Of a stretch of 64,000 nucleotides of DNA, positions 1 to 11,264 are shown piece by piece (position 1 is the first letter of the stretch; every line of letters begins with the position of its first letter). Both the position numbers and the translations under genes were made by a program. The notes under the pieces were generated by a model. It did no database searches. It was given only the letters and a program-made list of their open reading frames with translations, and had not been told where the DNA came from. Source of the stretch: Apium graveolens (Eukaryota > Streptophyta > Magnoliopsida > Apiales > Apiaceae); NCBI RefSeq assembly GCF_009905375.1, contig NC_133647.1, positions 136,457,263 to 136,521,262 of the forward strand. The letters are read 5' to 3'.

Positions 1-182
1 CCAGCCACTGTTGAGGGTGTGATAGGTTCGCACAAGTCACCGTGTATAAGTTCCAAAACTCTGTTTGCACTATAGTTCATTTTAGATGGGAATGATCTTC
101 GTGTTTTCTTTAACATTAAGCATCCTGAACATACATCTTTGGGGTGTTGTAACTTTGGCAAACCATGAACCATTTGTTTTTA
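1..182 (-). pseudogene. Copia A integrase start, after an in-frame stop
   Basis: This continues the copia A polyprotein beyond a TAA codon at 180-182, in the same frame as the gag-protease ORF to its right. The translation carries the end of the GAG-pre-integrase zinc region (C-x2-C as CSGC) and the first integrase residues (LELIHGDLCEPITPST, where this family usually has HxDLCGP). The rest of pol lies beyond the left edge. The single stop between two good coding blocks suggests a recently inactivated element. Confidence 0.8.
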
Positions 183-1637
183 TGTGAGTTCTTGCATAGC
201 ATTAAAATTTACATGGCCGAGCCTTGAGTGCCAAAGCCATTCTTGTGTGTGTTTTTCTGATAAAAAACAACTTACTTCCCCGGTATCGATTATGATCTTG
301 TACAACCGGTTCATGGACCTCTTCACTTTCATGAACAGCACGCCCAGCTTGTCTCGTACCCATAAGAATTCCCCATTCATAGTAATTTTATACCCGTCCT
401 CTTCCATCTGTCCGAGGCTTATAATGTTACTGCAAAGAGACGGTATATAATACACATCACATAGAACTCGCTCATCACCATTTTTGCACTTCATCAAAAT
501 AGACCCATTTCCCTTTATGGGTACCAATGATCCATCACCAAACTTTACTTGTCCCGTTATGTCTTCATTTAACTCCTTAAATTTTGATTTCTGCCCAGTC
601 ATATGGTGGCTTGCACCGTTGTCCAAGTACCATAAGTTTGATACAGTGGTGTTTGCGACTTTGCTGTTATCAAGTCTCGGATTTATTTTCTCTTCATTGA
701 TCAACAACACATTCTTTTCTTGTTCTTCAGATTCTATCAATAACAGGGCCGATTCATCATCTGGAACTTGAGCTATATTCACCTCCTCCCTTTGATCCTT
801 GTCACGTTTTGATCTTTTGCATTCGGTAGCATAATGGCCATACCCAAGACAGTTGAAACATCTAACCTTGGATTTGTCACGACCACCACGATATGGTTCC
901 TTCCCTCGGAATTTCTGGCCACTCCCTTCAACCTTACTCGACCTTTTTATCCATTCCTCCCTGGTGAGTAATAATTTGCTTTCCTCTTTATCCCTCATTC
1001 TCCAGTCTTCTTCAGTGAGAAGTAGTTGACCCGTACCTCCGGTTGACTCATTCTTTCCACCTAAACGCTCATCATGAGCCTTCAATGATCCAACGAGTTC
1101 TTCCACACTCATCGTCTCCAAGTCACTGAATTGTTCGATGGCTGAAGTGATGTGTAAGAACCTTGTTGGCATTTCACGTAATACTTTCTTTACGACATAC
1201 GACTCAGCCATTTCTTCTCCTAATGCACGTATGTTGGTCAGTAATCCGCTAAGTTTCAAACAAAAATCATCAAGGGACTCACCCTCCTTCATACTCATTG
1301 CTTCGAAATCAGATTTCAAAGTTTGTACTCTAGCCTTTTTCACCCGCTCAGCTCCCTGGCACAGTACCTTTACCGCCTCCCAGGCCTCCTTAGCAGTCTC
1401 GTTCTCTGCTATGGACAAGAGAATATCCTCAGGTATCCCCTGATAGATGACAGCTAGTGCCATATTATCCTTCTTCTCTTCTACTTTAGCTTTCGTGTCC
1501 TTCGGTGTCACAGCTTCCCAAATCCCACGGGCTTGCATACACGCCTTCATCTTTAAGGCCCATACTGTGTAGTTCCCTCTCCTTAGCATGGGATAACTCA
1601 AACCCACTGTGTTCTCCTTGCTCTTCTCAGGTTCCAT
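180..1637 (-). pseudogene. Copia A gag-protease (truncated Ty1/copia polyprotein)
   Basis: Gag and aspartic protease of a Ty1/copia retrotransposon. The first 11 codons of the longer ORF (Met at 1670) look like leader, so I start at 1637 (MEPEKSKEN). In order: a gag domain of the DUF4219/UBN2 type (GNYTVWALKMKACMQ, then the alpha-helical block to about residue 230), a CCHC zinc knuckle CFNCLGYGHYATEC at about 819-860, a protease with DNGASHHMTG at about 595-632 (DNG where most copies have DSG), and the GAG-pre-integrase signature WLWHSRLGHVNFNAM just before the stop. About 485 codons remain open, so decay is light. The primer site and LTR sit directly upstream at 1686-2030. A plus-strand relative of the same lineage is copia C at 9195. 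Confidence 0.9.
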
Positions 1638-1685
1638 CTTTCTTTGTCCGAGCATACACTTGGTCATCAACCAAGTATTAATAGG

Positions 1686-1695
1686 TCTGATACCA
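1686..1695 (-). promoter_or_regulatory. Primer binding site of copia A
   Basis: On the minus strand this reads TGGTATCAGA, the complement of the initiator methionine tRNA 3' end used by most plant copia elements. It lies 3 bases inside the LTR edge at 1699. Confidence 0.85.
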
Positions 1696-1698
1696 CAA

Positions 1699-2030
1699 TG
1701 TTACAGATCACAGTATAACTGAATAATGCAGACAATATAAACACAGAGAAGAATAAATTATTGGGGAAATTACTTCTTTATTAACTGAACGTTACACCCT
1801 ATATAGATAGTGCATACAAAGTAAACAGCAAGAAATTAGGAACTGGAAACTACTTTCCTAAACACATGTACTAGTACACGTTTATTTGTTCAACTCTCCT
1901 AAACCCTTGCCACTACTGCAAGACTAAGTCTAGCTCGACTTAACAGACAGCTGGGACACCAAACCAAATAAATTCAAAACAACTAGATAAACAAACACAA
2001 GCTTGGATTAATATGCTAACAGTTATCACA
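1699..2030 (-). repeat. 5' LTR of copia A
   Basis: A 332-bp LTR bounded by TGTGATAACTG at its start (2030) and CTGTAACA at its end (1699) on the minus strand, next to the primer site. A TATA-like CTATATAGGG lies near 1797-1806 and would drive transcription leftward into gag. The second LTR is outside the window, so boundaries rest on the TG/CA ends and primer spacing. Confidence 0.75.
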
Positions 2031-2792
2031 TATTTGAGAGCTGGTTATAACTGGTTTTGGAACCAATCCAAACCTTTCTAAAATTTTTGATTTTCAGTTG
2101 AATCATGTTATTTATTTTGGTTTTGTTTTGTCAGTTATATAGTTTTCTGTCCATATCGCAGGTCTGATGCAAATGTATTAACTGATTATCGATTTCTTGC
2201 TCCACCTTAGCTGGTCTATCTAGCATCTCTCAAGATGTTTCTTGTCCTTCATTCCTTGAGAAAATAATATACTTACTTAAGGTATATGAATATGATTGCT
2301 TATTGAATTTTTTGTCTCTATTTGTCCAGCAGTCCCATATGTTTACTGAAACAAGAAGTACCAAAGATTGTTAAATTGGTTCACAGGCAGCTCTGAGGGA
2401 TATCTGTCAACACAAAGGTTGAAACCTTCTGAAATCTTAGTTCTCTAATTTTCAATAATTATCAGGGTTTCAACATGCCTTAAATTTCTGCAGGGTGCCG
2501 CACTTTCAGTTTTGAAAGAACTTGCGGTTGTCTTGTCGGACTGCGTGGCAGACAATTTTAAAATTCTCCTTCCAAAGATACAAAATGCCTTGTGTGTAAG
2601 TATTATTCCACGTTTTACTAATCTACCTTCAGCTTGCAAATTTTTATATTATCCAACTTCTTAGCTTGTTATTTTTTCTGTTATCTTTACCAGGACAAGT
2701 CCTCTACCTCAGCTTTGAAGCTTGAGGCTCTTATATTGACAAGATTAGTGTTAGCTTCAAATTCTTCTACCGTGTTTTACACTTACATTGAG

Positions 2793-3620
2793 GTAAATTT
2801 AAACGTTTCCTTATTGTGTTTATGATTGCTTAAGAATTAAGATTGAATTTAAGTTCAAATTGCCGACTATCTTATTTTATATTAAGTAACTTTTACAGGA
2901 AAGCCCTTACACAACATCTTATATTAAGTGTTAGAATATTAATATAAGTTCCTAAAAGTAACCCCCTTCTCCCGAAAAGCTATCAAACTATTTGCGATAA
3001 TTTTCTCACGAGTCATGTTATAAGTCATAAATAACCTATAGTTGGATTAAAATCAATTATTTAGTAACACCCAATTCCTGTAATTTCCTGCCATTAGTTT
3101 TGATACAAGGAAAGGTTAGGACTAGAAATTTCTGAAACTTGTCATCTTTATCAATTATCAGGGGGAACATGTCTGTTTGAGAAGGGTGGGCTGTGGTTAC
3201 ATAAAAGTCATTTATGCTGCATTTTTTTCCATTTCTATCATTTAGTGCAAGAATTACATTTATAGAATGAAGGTTACGTCATAAATTCCTGCAATATTAT
3301 GCATGTAATCAGGGTCGGCCCTAAAGATTTGGACCCCCAGGTCAACTTATAAAATGATGCACTTTTTTAAGTAAATTAATATTTTTATTGTAATTATAAA
3401 GCTGGTTGTCCACACTAAATAAAATGATGTGATAATGTCACAGTCACATAGAACATGCATGCATAATCTTCTTCTAAAGCTAAGCTAATCTAATGTCAAG
3501 ATCATATCTCTTCATCAATTATACATAAAAGAAACAGTTACTGCAGTGACGTGTTTGCCCTAGCTGTTGTGCTTGGTCAGATATTTTCCCTTCCTCCTTT
3601 CATCTTCTTTTCTGTTACAG
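2793..3620 (+). other. Long intron-like gap in the CAND1 fragment
   Basis: About 830 bases between exon-like blocks 2 and 3. It is AT-rich with no coding block. Near 3312 it contains CAGGGTCGGCCCTAAAG, which resembles one end of a hAT-type miniature element, but no matching second end was found. Confidence 0.4.
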
Positions 3621-4199
3621 GATATTTCTCGTCCTATTTTATTAGCTGTCCGTGACAGTTATTACAAAGTTACCGCTGAAGCATTAAGAGTATGTGATGA
3701 GATTGTTCGTGTTGTCCGTCCAAAGACCCAGGTCCAATTCCTCACCTTGTTCTTAGTTATGTGTGATATTATGGTGCAAATTCTAAAATGTAAGGAACTC
3801 GTTCTCTGTTCAGGGGTAAAATTGTTTTTACCATGAATTATTAAAGGCCTTTTGTGTTCTTTGTGATTGAAAATTAATTTGTTTTATTCTATCTTAAGAG
3901 ATTAAACAATTTAATAACAAAACTTTTTATTTTCTTAAAAGCTTTAGTTTTTTCGTGGTAAAAACTCCATTTAATAATTTTTATAGCTGTTATAATCTTA
4001 TAGAAGGCATATATATTCTGAAGATGAGTTTACTGAATTTGAATTTCTTTTTCATTTTCCCTTTAATTGGTATAGTTGTACAATTTATATATCCCCACTT
4101 AATTAGCAAGTGTACTCCTTATTTATGAACAACAACTATGTAGACATATCTCCTACAAAGTAAATATAAGAAATATGGTGAAGAGGTTGATAATAGTAA

Positions 4200-4462
4200 C
4201 TTAATTCAATTATTATATATTAATTAACAACATGCGAAATATATAGAGGATTTCTGCTAAGATTTGCATTAGTAGAGTTTTATCTATGATGGGAGTGTGC
4301 AAGTGTTGGTAGTTATGTAGGATATGTATTAATTGAATTATTATATATTAATTAATAACCTGCGAAATATGTGGAGGGTTTGTGCTAAGACTTGCATTAG
4401 TAGAGTTTTGGCTATAATGGGAGTGATGGGAGTGTGCAAGTGTTGGTAGTTATGTACGATAT
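4200..4462 (+). repeat. Two-copy tandem repeat of about 130 bp
   Basis: The block at about 4200-4326 (TTATATATTAATTAACAACA, later GCATTAGTAGAGTTTT and GTGTGCAAGTGTTGGTAGTT) recurs at about 4329-4462 with scattered changes and a short GGGAGTGAT duplication. It occupies the place where CAND1 exons are missing. Confidence 0.75.
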
Positions 4463-4814
4463 GTAATTTTACCTTTAATTATACGGAATTAACGTGTTTC
4501 TAAATTAATTATATGTATATTTTTATTTTTATGGAAAGTGTTAATAATCTTTTTTGGAACGTGTTAACCAACGAACCAAATTATTTATAATAGTATAGTA
4601 TAGGTAGATAGATTAGCAGTGGATAGTTTAAATTTAAGAGCACCAACTAACAACCTAAATTGTTATTCCTAGTGATAATTTTCTTCTTCATTAACTTATC
4701 ACTTTTTCTGTGAAGTTGTTGATGGGGTTTCTGTCTTCTCGATTATAGGATAATGAAGCACTCATAAGAGAGGCAACAATTAAAACATTTAATACACTAG
4801 TTTTGGGGTCATGG

Positions 4815-5425
4815 TGTTAAAAATGGTTCGGCTTGTTGGAAGCGTAATGGACTAAAATACTTTGTTTATATTTATATAACAGAAAAATACAGGACTGCTA
4901 AATATTTTTAAAAAACAACATTTCTTTGGTACACACAAGTCTACGGCCTTTTCTTTTTTGCTCAAGGAGTTTCAGCTCTCTACAATTCTCACTGCTATTT
5001 CTCATTTGATATATTACTCAATACATGTTATTACATAGAGGGTGCTTTATTTATGGCCTTAAAAACTTACACTTTACATCATGCCTTACATCTCAACATA
5101 ACTAATACTACACCTATAATATAGACAATCTGATCAGCAAGAACTGTATTTTCTAGTATGACCAGATTATCATGCACGCTCCATACCACTACTTTTATGG
5201 GATAATTAATTAACAACCATGTTCCAACTTTGTATTTCCACTTCTGTTCTGAAATTGTAGAGCTGCATTGATTCTTTCTCATTGATTTTCTCCAAGTGGT
5301 TCATGCATGCACCTTCAACCCCATAGTTGTATTACTATTAATGTGATCCTTATTTTTTCCATTGATGTTAATCCAAGCCATTAATTATATTAAAAATGAA
5401 TATATAAGAGTTTCAAATTCTAACA
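4815..5425 (-). repeat. 3' LTR of copia remnant B
   Basis: A 611-bp unit with TGTTA/TAACA ends: TGTTAGAATTTGAAAC at 5425 and ACCATTTTTAACA at 4815 on the minus strand. Directly outside 5425 is a purine-rich tract (GACGGGGACGAC on the minus strand) that fits a polypurine tract, and RNase H coding follows. The LTR edge abuts CAND1 exon 4, so the element appears to have inserted there. Confidence 0.65.
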
Positions 5426-5437
5426 GTCGTCCCCGTC

Positions 5438-6010
5438 AAACTCGACTTCACATTCCGAGCTTATTTTTTATTTTGTAAAACATCTCCGAATTCAATGACT
5501 TTGTAAATATATCCACTAAATTATCTTCCGTCCTGCATTATACCAACTCCATAATTTTATCGTTCACTTGCTCTCGAATAAAATAATATTTAATATTGAT
5601 GTGCTTACTTCGACTTTGTGACACCAGTTTTTCGCAAGTGAATGGGCAAATATATTGTCTACGTAAATTTTAATCAGATTTTTCTTTGCAATATTTAACT
5701 CGCTCAATATGTAGCGTAGGCACATACCCTGACATGTACATTTTGCTATTGTCATATATTTTGCCTTACATGTTGAGAGGGCAACTGTCTGCTGCTTTTT
5801 TGATGACCAAGAAAATACTGCGGATCTGAAATGAAAAGCATACCCTGAAGTGTTTTTCCCGTCATCCAAGTTACCACCATAATCACTGTCTGAGTAGCCA
5901 ACTAATTCTGAATCTTGAAAATGAGTCTAAAACAGACTATTATCAAGCGTACCTTTAATATATCTCAAAATTATTTTAGCTCCCATGAAATGATCTTGCT
6001 TCGGTTTTTT
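5438..6010 (-). pseudogene. Copia B RT end and RNase H remnant
   Basis: Minus-strand coding of the 3' end of copia pol. It starts near 6010 with a degenerate RT-RNase H linker (ILRYIKGTLD), continues with the RNase H core (ELVGYSDSDYGG, then WSSKKQQTVALSTCKAKYM at about 5750-5860, where the family has STxEAEY), and ends in a stop-filled tail before the LTR. The usual catalytic E of EAEY is K here. No RT core, integrase or gag is present, so this is a 3' fragment. Confidence 0.8.
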
Positions 6011-6307
6011 CATGAATTTCTAACAATATTTTCTCAATATAGCAATATTAAAGCCATATGAGCTTCCAAACCCCAACCCTGTCATACTTTCACTCCAGCT
6101 CATAGCATCCCAACTAGGAGAGTTTATTCATCTCCTTCTATTCGACCTTGAATTTCACCAATACTTGTTAAATACTACCTCCATATCTTGACATAACATT
6201 TTAGGCAAGAGGAAACAAGACATGCAATAAAATGGATTGAGCTAAATTTTTAATCGAAACTGATGTACCTGCTCAAGACATAGGTTTCGATCGCCGGCTT
6301 TAAATTC

Positions 6308-8477
6308 GTTTACAAATCCTTTCCTTCAGAAAACCAAAAACTCTCTTTTTTGATCCTACGATTAATTATGGTAGTCCAATATAATTATTGTCATTTATAT
6401 CATTTAACACCCCAAAAGTTTCAGACAATTGTTGATGCTTAACCTTGCATACATTCGCACGGTAAAACACTCCAAATTCTTGAAAATTAATAAATTGACT
6501 CGATCATTCTTTGTACTTTTTTGTAGAGTCTTTACTGCTATACTCGTTCTGCATTTCCTTTACAGAAAAGAAAATTGTCATATGCAAATAGCAGATGACT
6601 CACAGCTGGTGTAGTTGGGCTAATGGAGCATCCAGTCATACACTCGTTACTCGAAGTTTGGTCAATCGCATTTGAAAAGCCTTCTGCACAGAGAAGAAAT
6701 AAGAACGGGGATGCCCTTGACGTAAGCCTCATTTTGATTTGATTGGTCCAATAGATGACCTGTGAAAGAAAAGTCATAGGATATTGTAGTCACACATAGC
6801 ATCACCCAATTCACCCAGTTCTAACAAAAACCAATTTGAATAAAAGGATACGGTAGATTTTATAGAATTAGGTAGATGAGTTATTATAGAAGAGGTTTAT
6901 TTGTGAGAGTATGACTCCGTGTGTGGTAGTTGCATTACTAAAGCTGAAGAACGACGGTAGTTGAAAAATATGTGTTGAAAGTAGATTCATATATAAGAGA
7001 ATCGTGAAATATAGTTGCGCTATCCACGTCTGTATAACATGTCAAACATTATACATTATTTGCAAAGATAAATTTATGAAGTGTATATCATCGGATTCGA
7101 GTGAAACAATGAGTAGAAAATAAAGGCCTTCAGTATGAACAATGAACTTTATGAGTGCATCTTATTTTGCTTTAAAATTATGGAATGCTCCAAGAACTTT
7201 CATCCGAATAAGAAATCATACATTAAATCCTTTAATTACGAAATTCATCTTTAGAAGGTCATACTTTATTTAGAAAGTTTCTTTTATTCTAAACCACAAG
7301 TCTGATGTGCTAAATAATGTGGCTGGTGTGTTGAGTCATAGATCTCATTCATTTGTTATCATGCAACACGAAGTAGTGAGTTTTTAATTTTATAAAAGAA
7401 TAGTATGTCGTTGATGATGAATTTGCTCAATGTGTGGTAAAGTGAGTCGGTGGAGAATAACATGTCACTGACGTTATCCAGAGTTAATCAATTATGCATT
7501 CCTAAAAATTCATCGCGCAAAAAATTAATTAGGAATTTTCATTATGATGGACTAAGTCATCATCGTAGGTGTGATAAGACGATAAATGCTAAGTAAGTTA
7601 GAGATGTTCTTGGCCTCAACTCAAATATGATGTAGAAAGTTCTACAACAACTCCTCTACCTAATTCTGTAAAATCTTAGTTTCTTTTGTGATCATCCTAA
7701 AAAAATTAGGTAATATTTTGTAGGTAAAAATTTAGAAACCCAAGTATGTAAGTATAAGATGAAGTAAAAAAAACCTGAGATTTAGAATGTTAAATACAAA
7801 AAGTATGAGGATATGAAGATTGTTCAAAGAAGGGACCATGTGATGATTTTTTAAATGAATGAGAGGTTTGTTATAGAGATATTCAACAAATTGAAGCCCA
7901 CTAAATATAATAAAATAAATTAGTTATAATATTTATTTGGTTAATCTTTTTAGAGGTACGAGTATTTTAAAAACTTTCAAGGTAGAAGACCTACTACATG
8001 AGTTTCATGATGACGTTCCTTTATATCCAAATTTTAAATTGAGGTTCTAATTTGTCAAAGGTAAGAGAAACTGATCGAAAATAAGAGGTATGAGATTTTG
8101 AAGAAAAACTTGACAGAAGAAGGCATGAAAGGAAGCAAGGAATTAACAATATTATTATGCTTACAGGCTCCCTGATCATGCCAAAACAATGTATTGAGAT
8201 TTTGGTGCATGAATATGCTCAAAACTGCATGATCATGTTATTTATACTTAATATTTTATTTTTCATTAAAATTTATTTTTATTATAGTTGAGTATTTTAT
8301 CCTTAGGTAAACAATATTATGATGGTACAATAATATTAATAAAAAAATAGTTCCTGAGAGATTTTCGAATTCGTGCTTGCGTATTAGTATTTGTTCTTGT
8401 TGATTCAAGTCTTCGATTATACCTCAATCACCATATTTAAGTATTTCCTAGTATTATTCTTTTATCAGTATTTTTGA
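6308..8477. repeat. Unclassified dispersed repeat R, copy 1
   Basis: This 2.2-kb stretch is collinear with 41458-43927 over its whole length, at clearly diverged but continuous identity. Shared blocks include ATGGTAGTCCAA, CATAGGATATTGTAGTCACA, CAATGAGTAGAAAATAAAGG versus its counterpart, and GATGGTACAATAATATTAAT. Neither copy has a long ORF. The LINE RT scrap near its left end is in both copies, so it was acquired before they spread. No terminal repeat or target duplication is obvious at the ends I can define, so the class is unknown. Confidence 0.7.
6538..6777 (-). pseudogene. LINE (L1-type) reverse transcriptase fragment
   Basis: The minus-strand translation has FLFLLCAEGFSNAIDQ and then GCSISPTTPAVSHLLFAYDN, matching the plant L1 RT block where SPxLFLLCAEG precedes the catalytic FADD box. 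Here FADD reads FAYD, so an essential aspartate is lost. Only about 60 residues are recognisable. A more decayed version sits at about 41750-41900 in repeat R copy 2. Confidence 0.75.
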
Positions 8478-8847
8478 ATGATTCTATAATTGTATGTACA
8501 TATTTTCAAATTATAGAACCCCAATTAAATCAATTATTTTATATTTTATTTGTTATATATGATTAAAATAACCAAAATAAAAAACAATTTGTAATTTTTT
8601 TAATTTAATTTGCTTAGAAGACCGGTTCCCTTAATTCGTTTTATGATATCTCAAACTGTGTAAAATCTAAAAGCAAAGCGCTTTGGAAATACGATTGTTC
8701 TGCTTTACCCTTACTAATTTTGATTTTTCTGTGATTTTTTTAGTGTCTCTCCACTGGTGAAGCGAATATCAGCATATGTGGATGTAGCTCTTATGGCAGT
8801 TTAACTATATGACATGACAGAGTGATTAACAAAATGGAGAAACATCG
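8478..8847. other. AT-rich spacer, no gene
   Basis: No supported feature. A short open block after a TTTTTTTAG acceptor-like site (8752-8803) ends in a stop but matches nothing I recognise. Confidence 0.4.
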
Positions 8848-9162
8848 TGATATTGCATGTTTATGTTGGGCCTTATTAATCTAAACGTGGTTTAGTTTTA
8901 TTATGTCTGAATTATGTAGTTAATAAACCAATATTTATATGTAAGCGTTGGCTGGATTTGAAAGAGTCCAACTAGTTGTTAGTCATTAGCATTATAGTGG
9001 AAAAAAACTAGGATCTGAGTGCCTAGTTTGTAGGAGCGTGTGCTGAGTTTTCTGCTATTTTAGTACTTTGTATTCCTATTGAGCAAAGACAACAATTTTA
9101 TAGACTTTCCATACTTGCTGTCATTGTTATACAATGCCTTTACTTTCAGTTTATATCTAACA
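8848..9162 (+). repeat. 5' LTR of copia C (left edge tentative)
   Basis: The sequence ends in TATATCTAACA, 2 bases before a primer binding site. I place the left edge at TGATATTGCATG (8848), giving 315 bp, because it begins TG. No second LTR is present to prove it. Confidence 0.5.
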
Positions 9163-9164
9163 TC

Positions 9165-9176
9165 TGGTATCAGAGC
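9165..9176 (+). promoter_or_regulatory. Primer binding site of copia C
   Basis: TGGTATCAGAGC, complementary to the initiator methionine tRNA 3' end, two bases after the LTR and 18 bases before the gag start codon at 9195. Confidence 0.9.
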
Positions 9177-9194
9177 TATCACTTTTCTTGGCCG

Positions 9195-11255
9195 ATGGAG
9201 AAGACAGAGTCAAGCAGGAGCAAAGAGGGAAACCATGGTCTGAGCTACCCAACGCTTACTAAAATGAACTACACGGTTTGGGCATTAAAATTGAAGGTGA
9301 TCATGCAAGCGTATGGTGTGTGGGAAGCTATCGAGCCTAAATACCCTAAAGCTATGATGGAAGATAAGGTGGATAAACGAGCATTGGCTATTATCTATCA
9401 GGGGATTCCAGATGATATATTGTTGGCTCTTGCAGAGAAAAAGTTGTCCAAGGAAGCCTGGGAAGCGATTAAAATCAACAGCTAAGGCGGAGACAAAGTT
9501 AAGACTGCAAAGTCACAAACGCTCAAAGCAGAGTTCGAGGCACTGAAAATGGACTCGGAGCATATCGATGACTTTTGTATGAGACTCAATAGTCTGGTTA
9601 CTAATATCAGATCGTTGGGAGAGGAGATTAAAGAGGGATATGTTGTAAAGAAGCTTTTAAGGGCTGCACCAGCCAGGTTTTTACAAATTGCATCGGCTAT
9701 TGAGCAGTTTGGAAATCTGGAAACCATGTCGGTGAAAGAGGTCACAGGCTCACTGAACGCTCATGAGAAGTGAGTGCAGGGAATGCAAGGGCTAACAGAG
9801 ACTGACGAAGGACAACAGATGCTAGTTAACTGAAGAAGAGTGGTAAAAGAAAGAAAATAAAGATGGTAAGCTTCTTTTGATAAGAGAAGAGTGGGAAAAG
9901 CACGTCTCCAGGTGGTAGTGATTATCGGGCAAGGGATAGTCACATTGTTTGTGACAGGAGCCAGTTAAAATGTTTTAATTGTGGTGCTTATGGCCATTTT
10001 GCGATGGAGTGTCGAAAGCCAAGGAATACCAGACCACAAAAGGGTAAGTGAATCTAACATAAGTGACTGATGATGAGCCTACTTTACTCATGGTTGTGTG
10101 TGAGAAAATTACAGATGAGGTGATTATGTTAACCGAGGACGAGGACTCGGGGACATGCAAGGAAATAGAAGAAAATACATGGTACCTCAACAATGGAGCT
10201 AGCAACCATATGACGGGGAATCGAGAAAAATTGAAAAACTTGATAGAACAATTGAGGGTGAAGTGAAATTCGGAGATGGGTCATTGGTGAAGATTGAAGG
10301 GAAAGGCTCCATCAAAATCAAATGCAAAAATGGAGAAATAAGGGATTTACACGGGGTGTACTACATACCAGCTTACAGAGCAACCTAATCAGTTTGGGTC
10401 AGTTATCCGAAGAAGTGAACATAGTTGTGCTAAATGGGGAACACTTGTGGGTGTATGACAGTTGTGGTAGGCTTTTGATGCAGTTGAAATGATTGGAAAA
10501 TCATTTATATAAAATTCAAATCGAGGAAGGAAATAATCAATGTTTGCTAAGACGAGGAGAAGAGGCTACGTGGTTATCGCATAAATGCCTTGCCCATGTT
10601 AACTTCAAGGCGATGTACATGATGTCAATAAATCAGACGGCATATGGTCTTCCTTCACTTGTTCAGCCAAAGGAAAATTGCATCAGGTGTCTTATGTCGA
10701 AACAAAAACGTAATCCTTTTCCCTCCCAAAATATGTTTATTGCAAGACATGCTTTGGAATTAGTTCACATCGATCTTTGCGGACCAATAACACCGTCCAC
10801 CCTAACCGGTAATCAGTATTTTATATTTATTGTTGATGATTACACCTGTATTGGGTATATATGTTGAAATCGAAATCTAAAGCTCTAACAAATTTTAGAA
10901 AATTCAAGATATTGGTTGAGAATGGCACAAAACAGAGCATATAGGTTTTGAGATCTGACCGAGGGGGGAATTTTGCTCCAAGGAGTTCGAGAATTTTTGC
11001 AATGAGCAAGGAATTTTAAGGAACTTTACATCACACTACATACCACAACAAAATGGTGTTGTAGAGCGCTATAACCATACCGTAGTAGCCATGGCCAGGA
11101 GTATTTTGCAGGAATGACAAGTGTTCGCGAATTTTTGGGGTAAAACTGTCAGGCATGCCGTATATATGTTACCAACAAGATCTATGTCCTCTGTTACACC
11201 ACACGAAGCCTGGTTTCAAAGAAAACGAAGTCTCGAGTCATTGAGACCTGATGAA
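9195..11255 (+). pseudogene. Copia C gag-protease-integrase, decayed and truncated
   Basis: Same lineage as copia A (its start reads MEKTESSRSKEGNHGLSYP). Gag runs 9195-9485, a stop and frame change follow, and gag resumes at 9549-9773. The zinc knuckle CFNCGAYGHFAMEC is at about 9972-10013. The protease at about 10185-10215 reads NNGASNHMTG, so the catalytic aspartate is Asn. The GAG-pre-integrase block WLSHKCLAHVNFKAM is near 10570-10615. The integrase starts VHIDLCGP near 10765, is interrupted near 10868, and its QQNGVVER block is near 11048. Coding homology stops about 11255 after AWFQRKRSLESLR. No RT or RNase H follows; the sequence jumps to an antisense scrap of another element. Confidence 0.85.
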
Positions 11256-11264
11256 ATGGTCTGC

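Larger units (their letters stand above)
2494..4814 (+). pseudogene. CAND1-like (cullin-associated NEDD8-dissociated protein) gene fragment
   Basis: Four exon-like blocks with proper intron borders match the mid-part of CAND1, the HEAT-repeat protein that exchanges substrate receptors on cullin-RING ubiquitin ligases. Exon 1 is 2494-2595 (SVLKELAVVLSDC, donor GTAAG). Exon 2 is 2694-2792 (LEALILTRLVLASNSS, donor GTAAA). Exon 3 is 3621-3731 (YYKVTAEALRVCDEIVRVVR). Exon 4 is 4749-4814 (REATIKTFNTLV). Known CAND1 proteins have roughly 100 residues between the last two blocks; these are absent, and exon 4 is cut by the LTR at 4815. No start or stop codon and no other CAND1 exon is seen. Introns are kept, so this is a genomic fragment, not a retrocopy. 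Assignment is from remembered family sequence, with fair certainty. Confidence 0.75.

Noticed and set aside
3312..3345. hAT-like miniature element end CAGGGTCGGCCCTAAAG
   Set aside because: Only one end is visible and no 8-bp target duplication could be found.
8752..8803. Possible last exon after a TTTTTTTAG acceptor
   Set aside because: Only 17-20 codons, no recognisable family and no other exon nearby.
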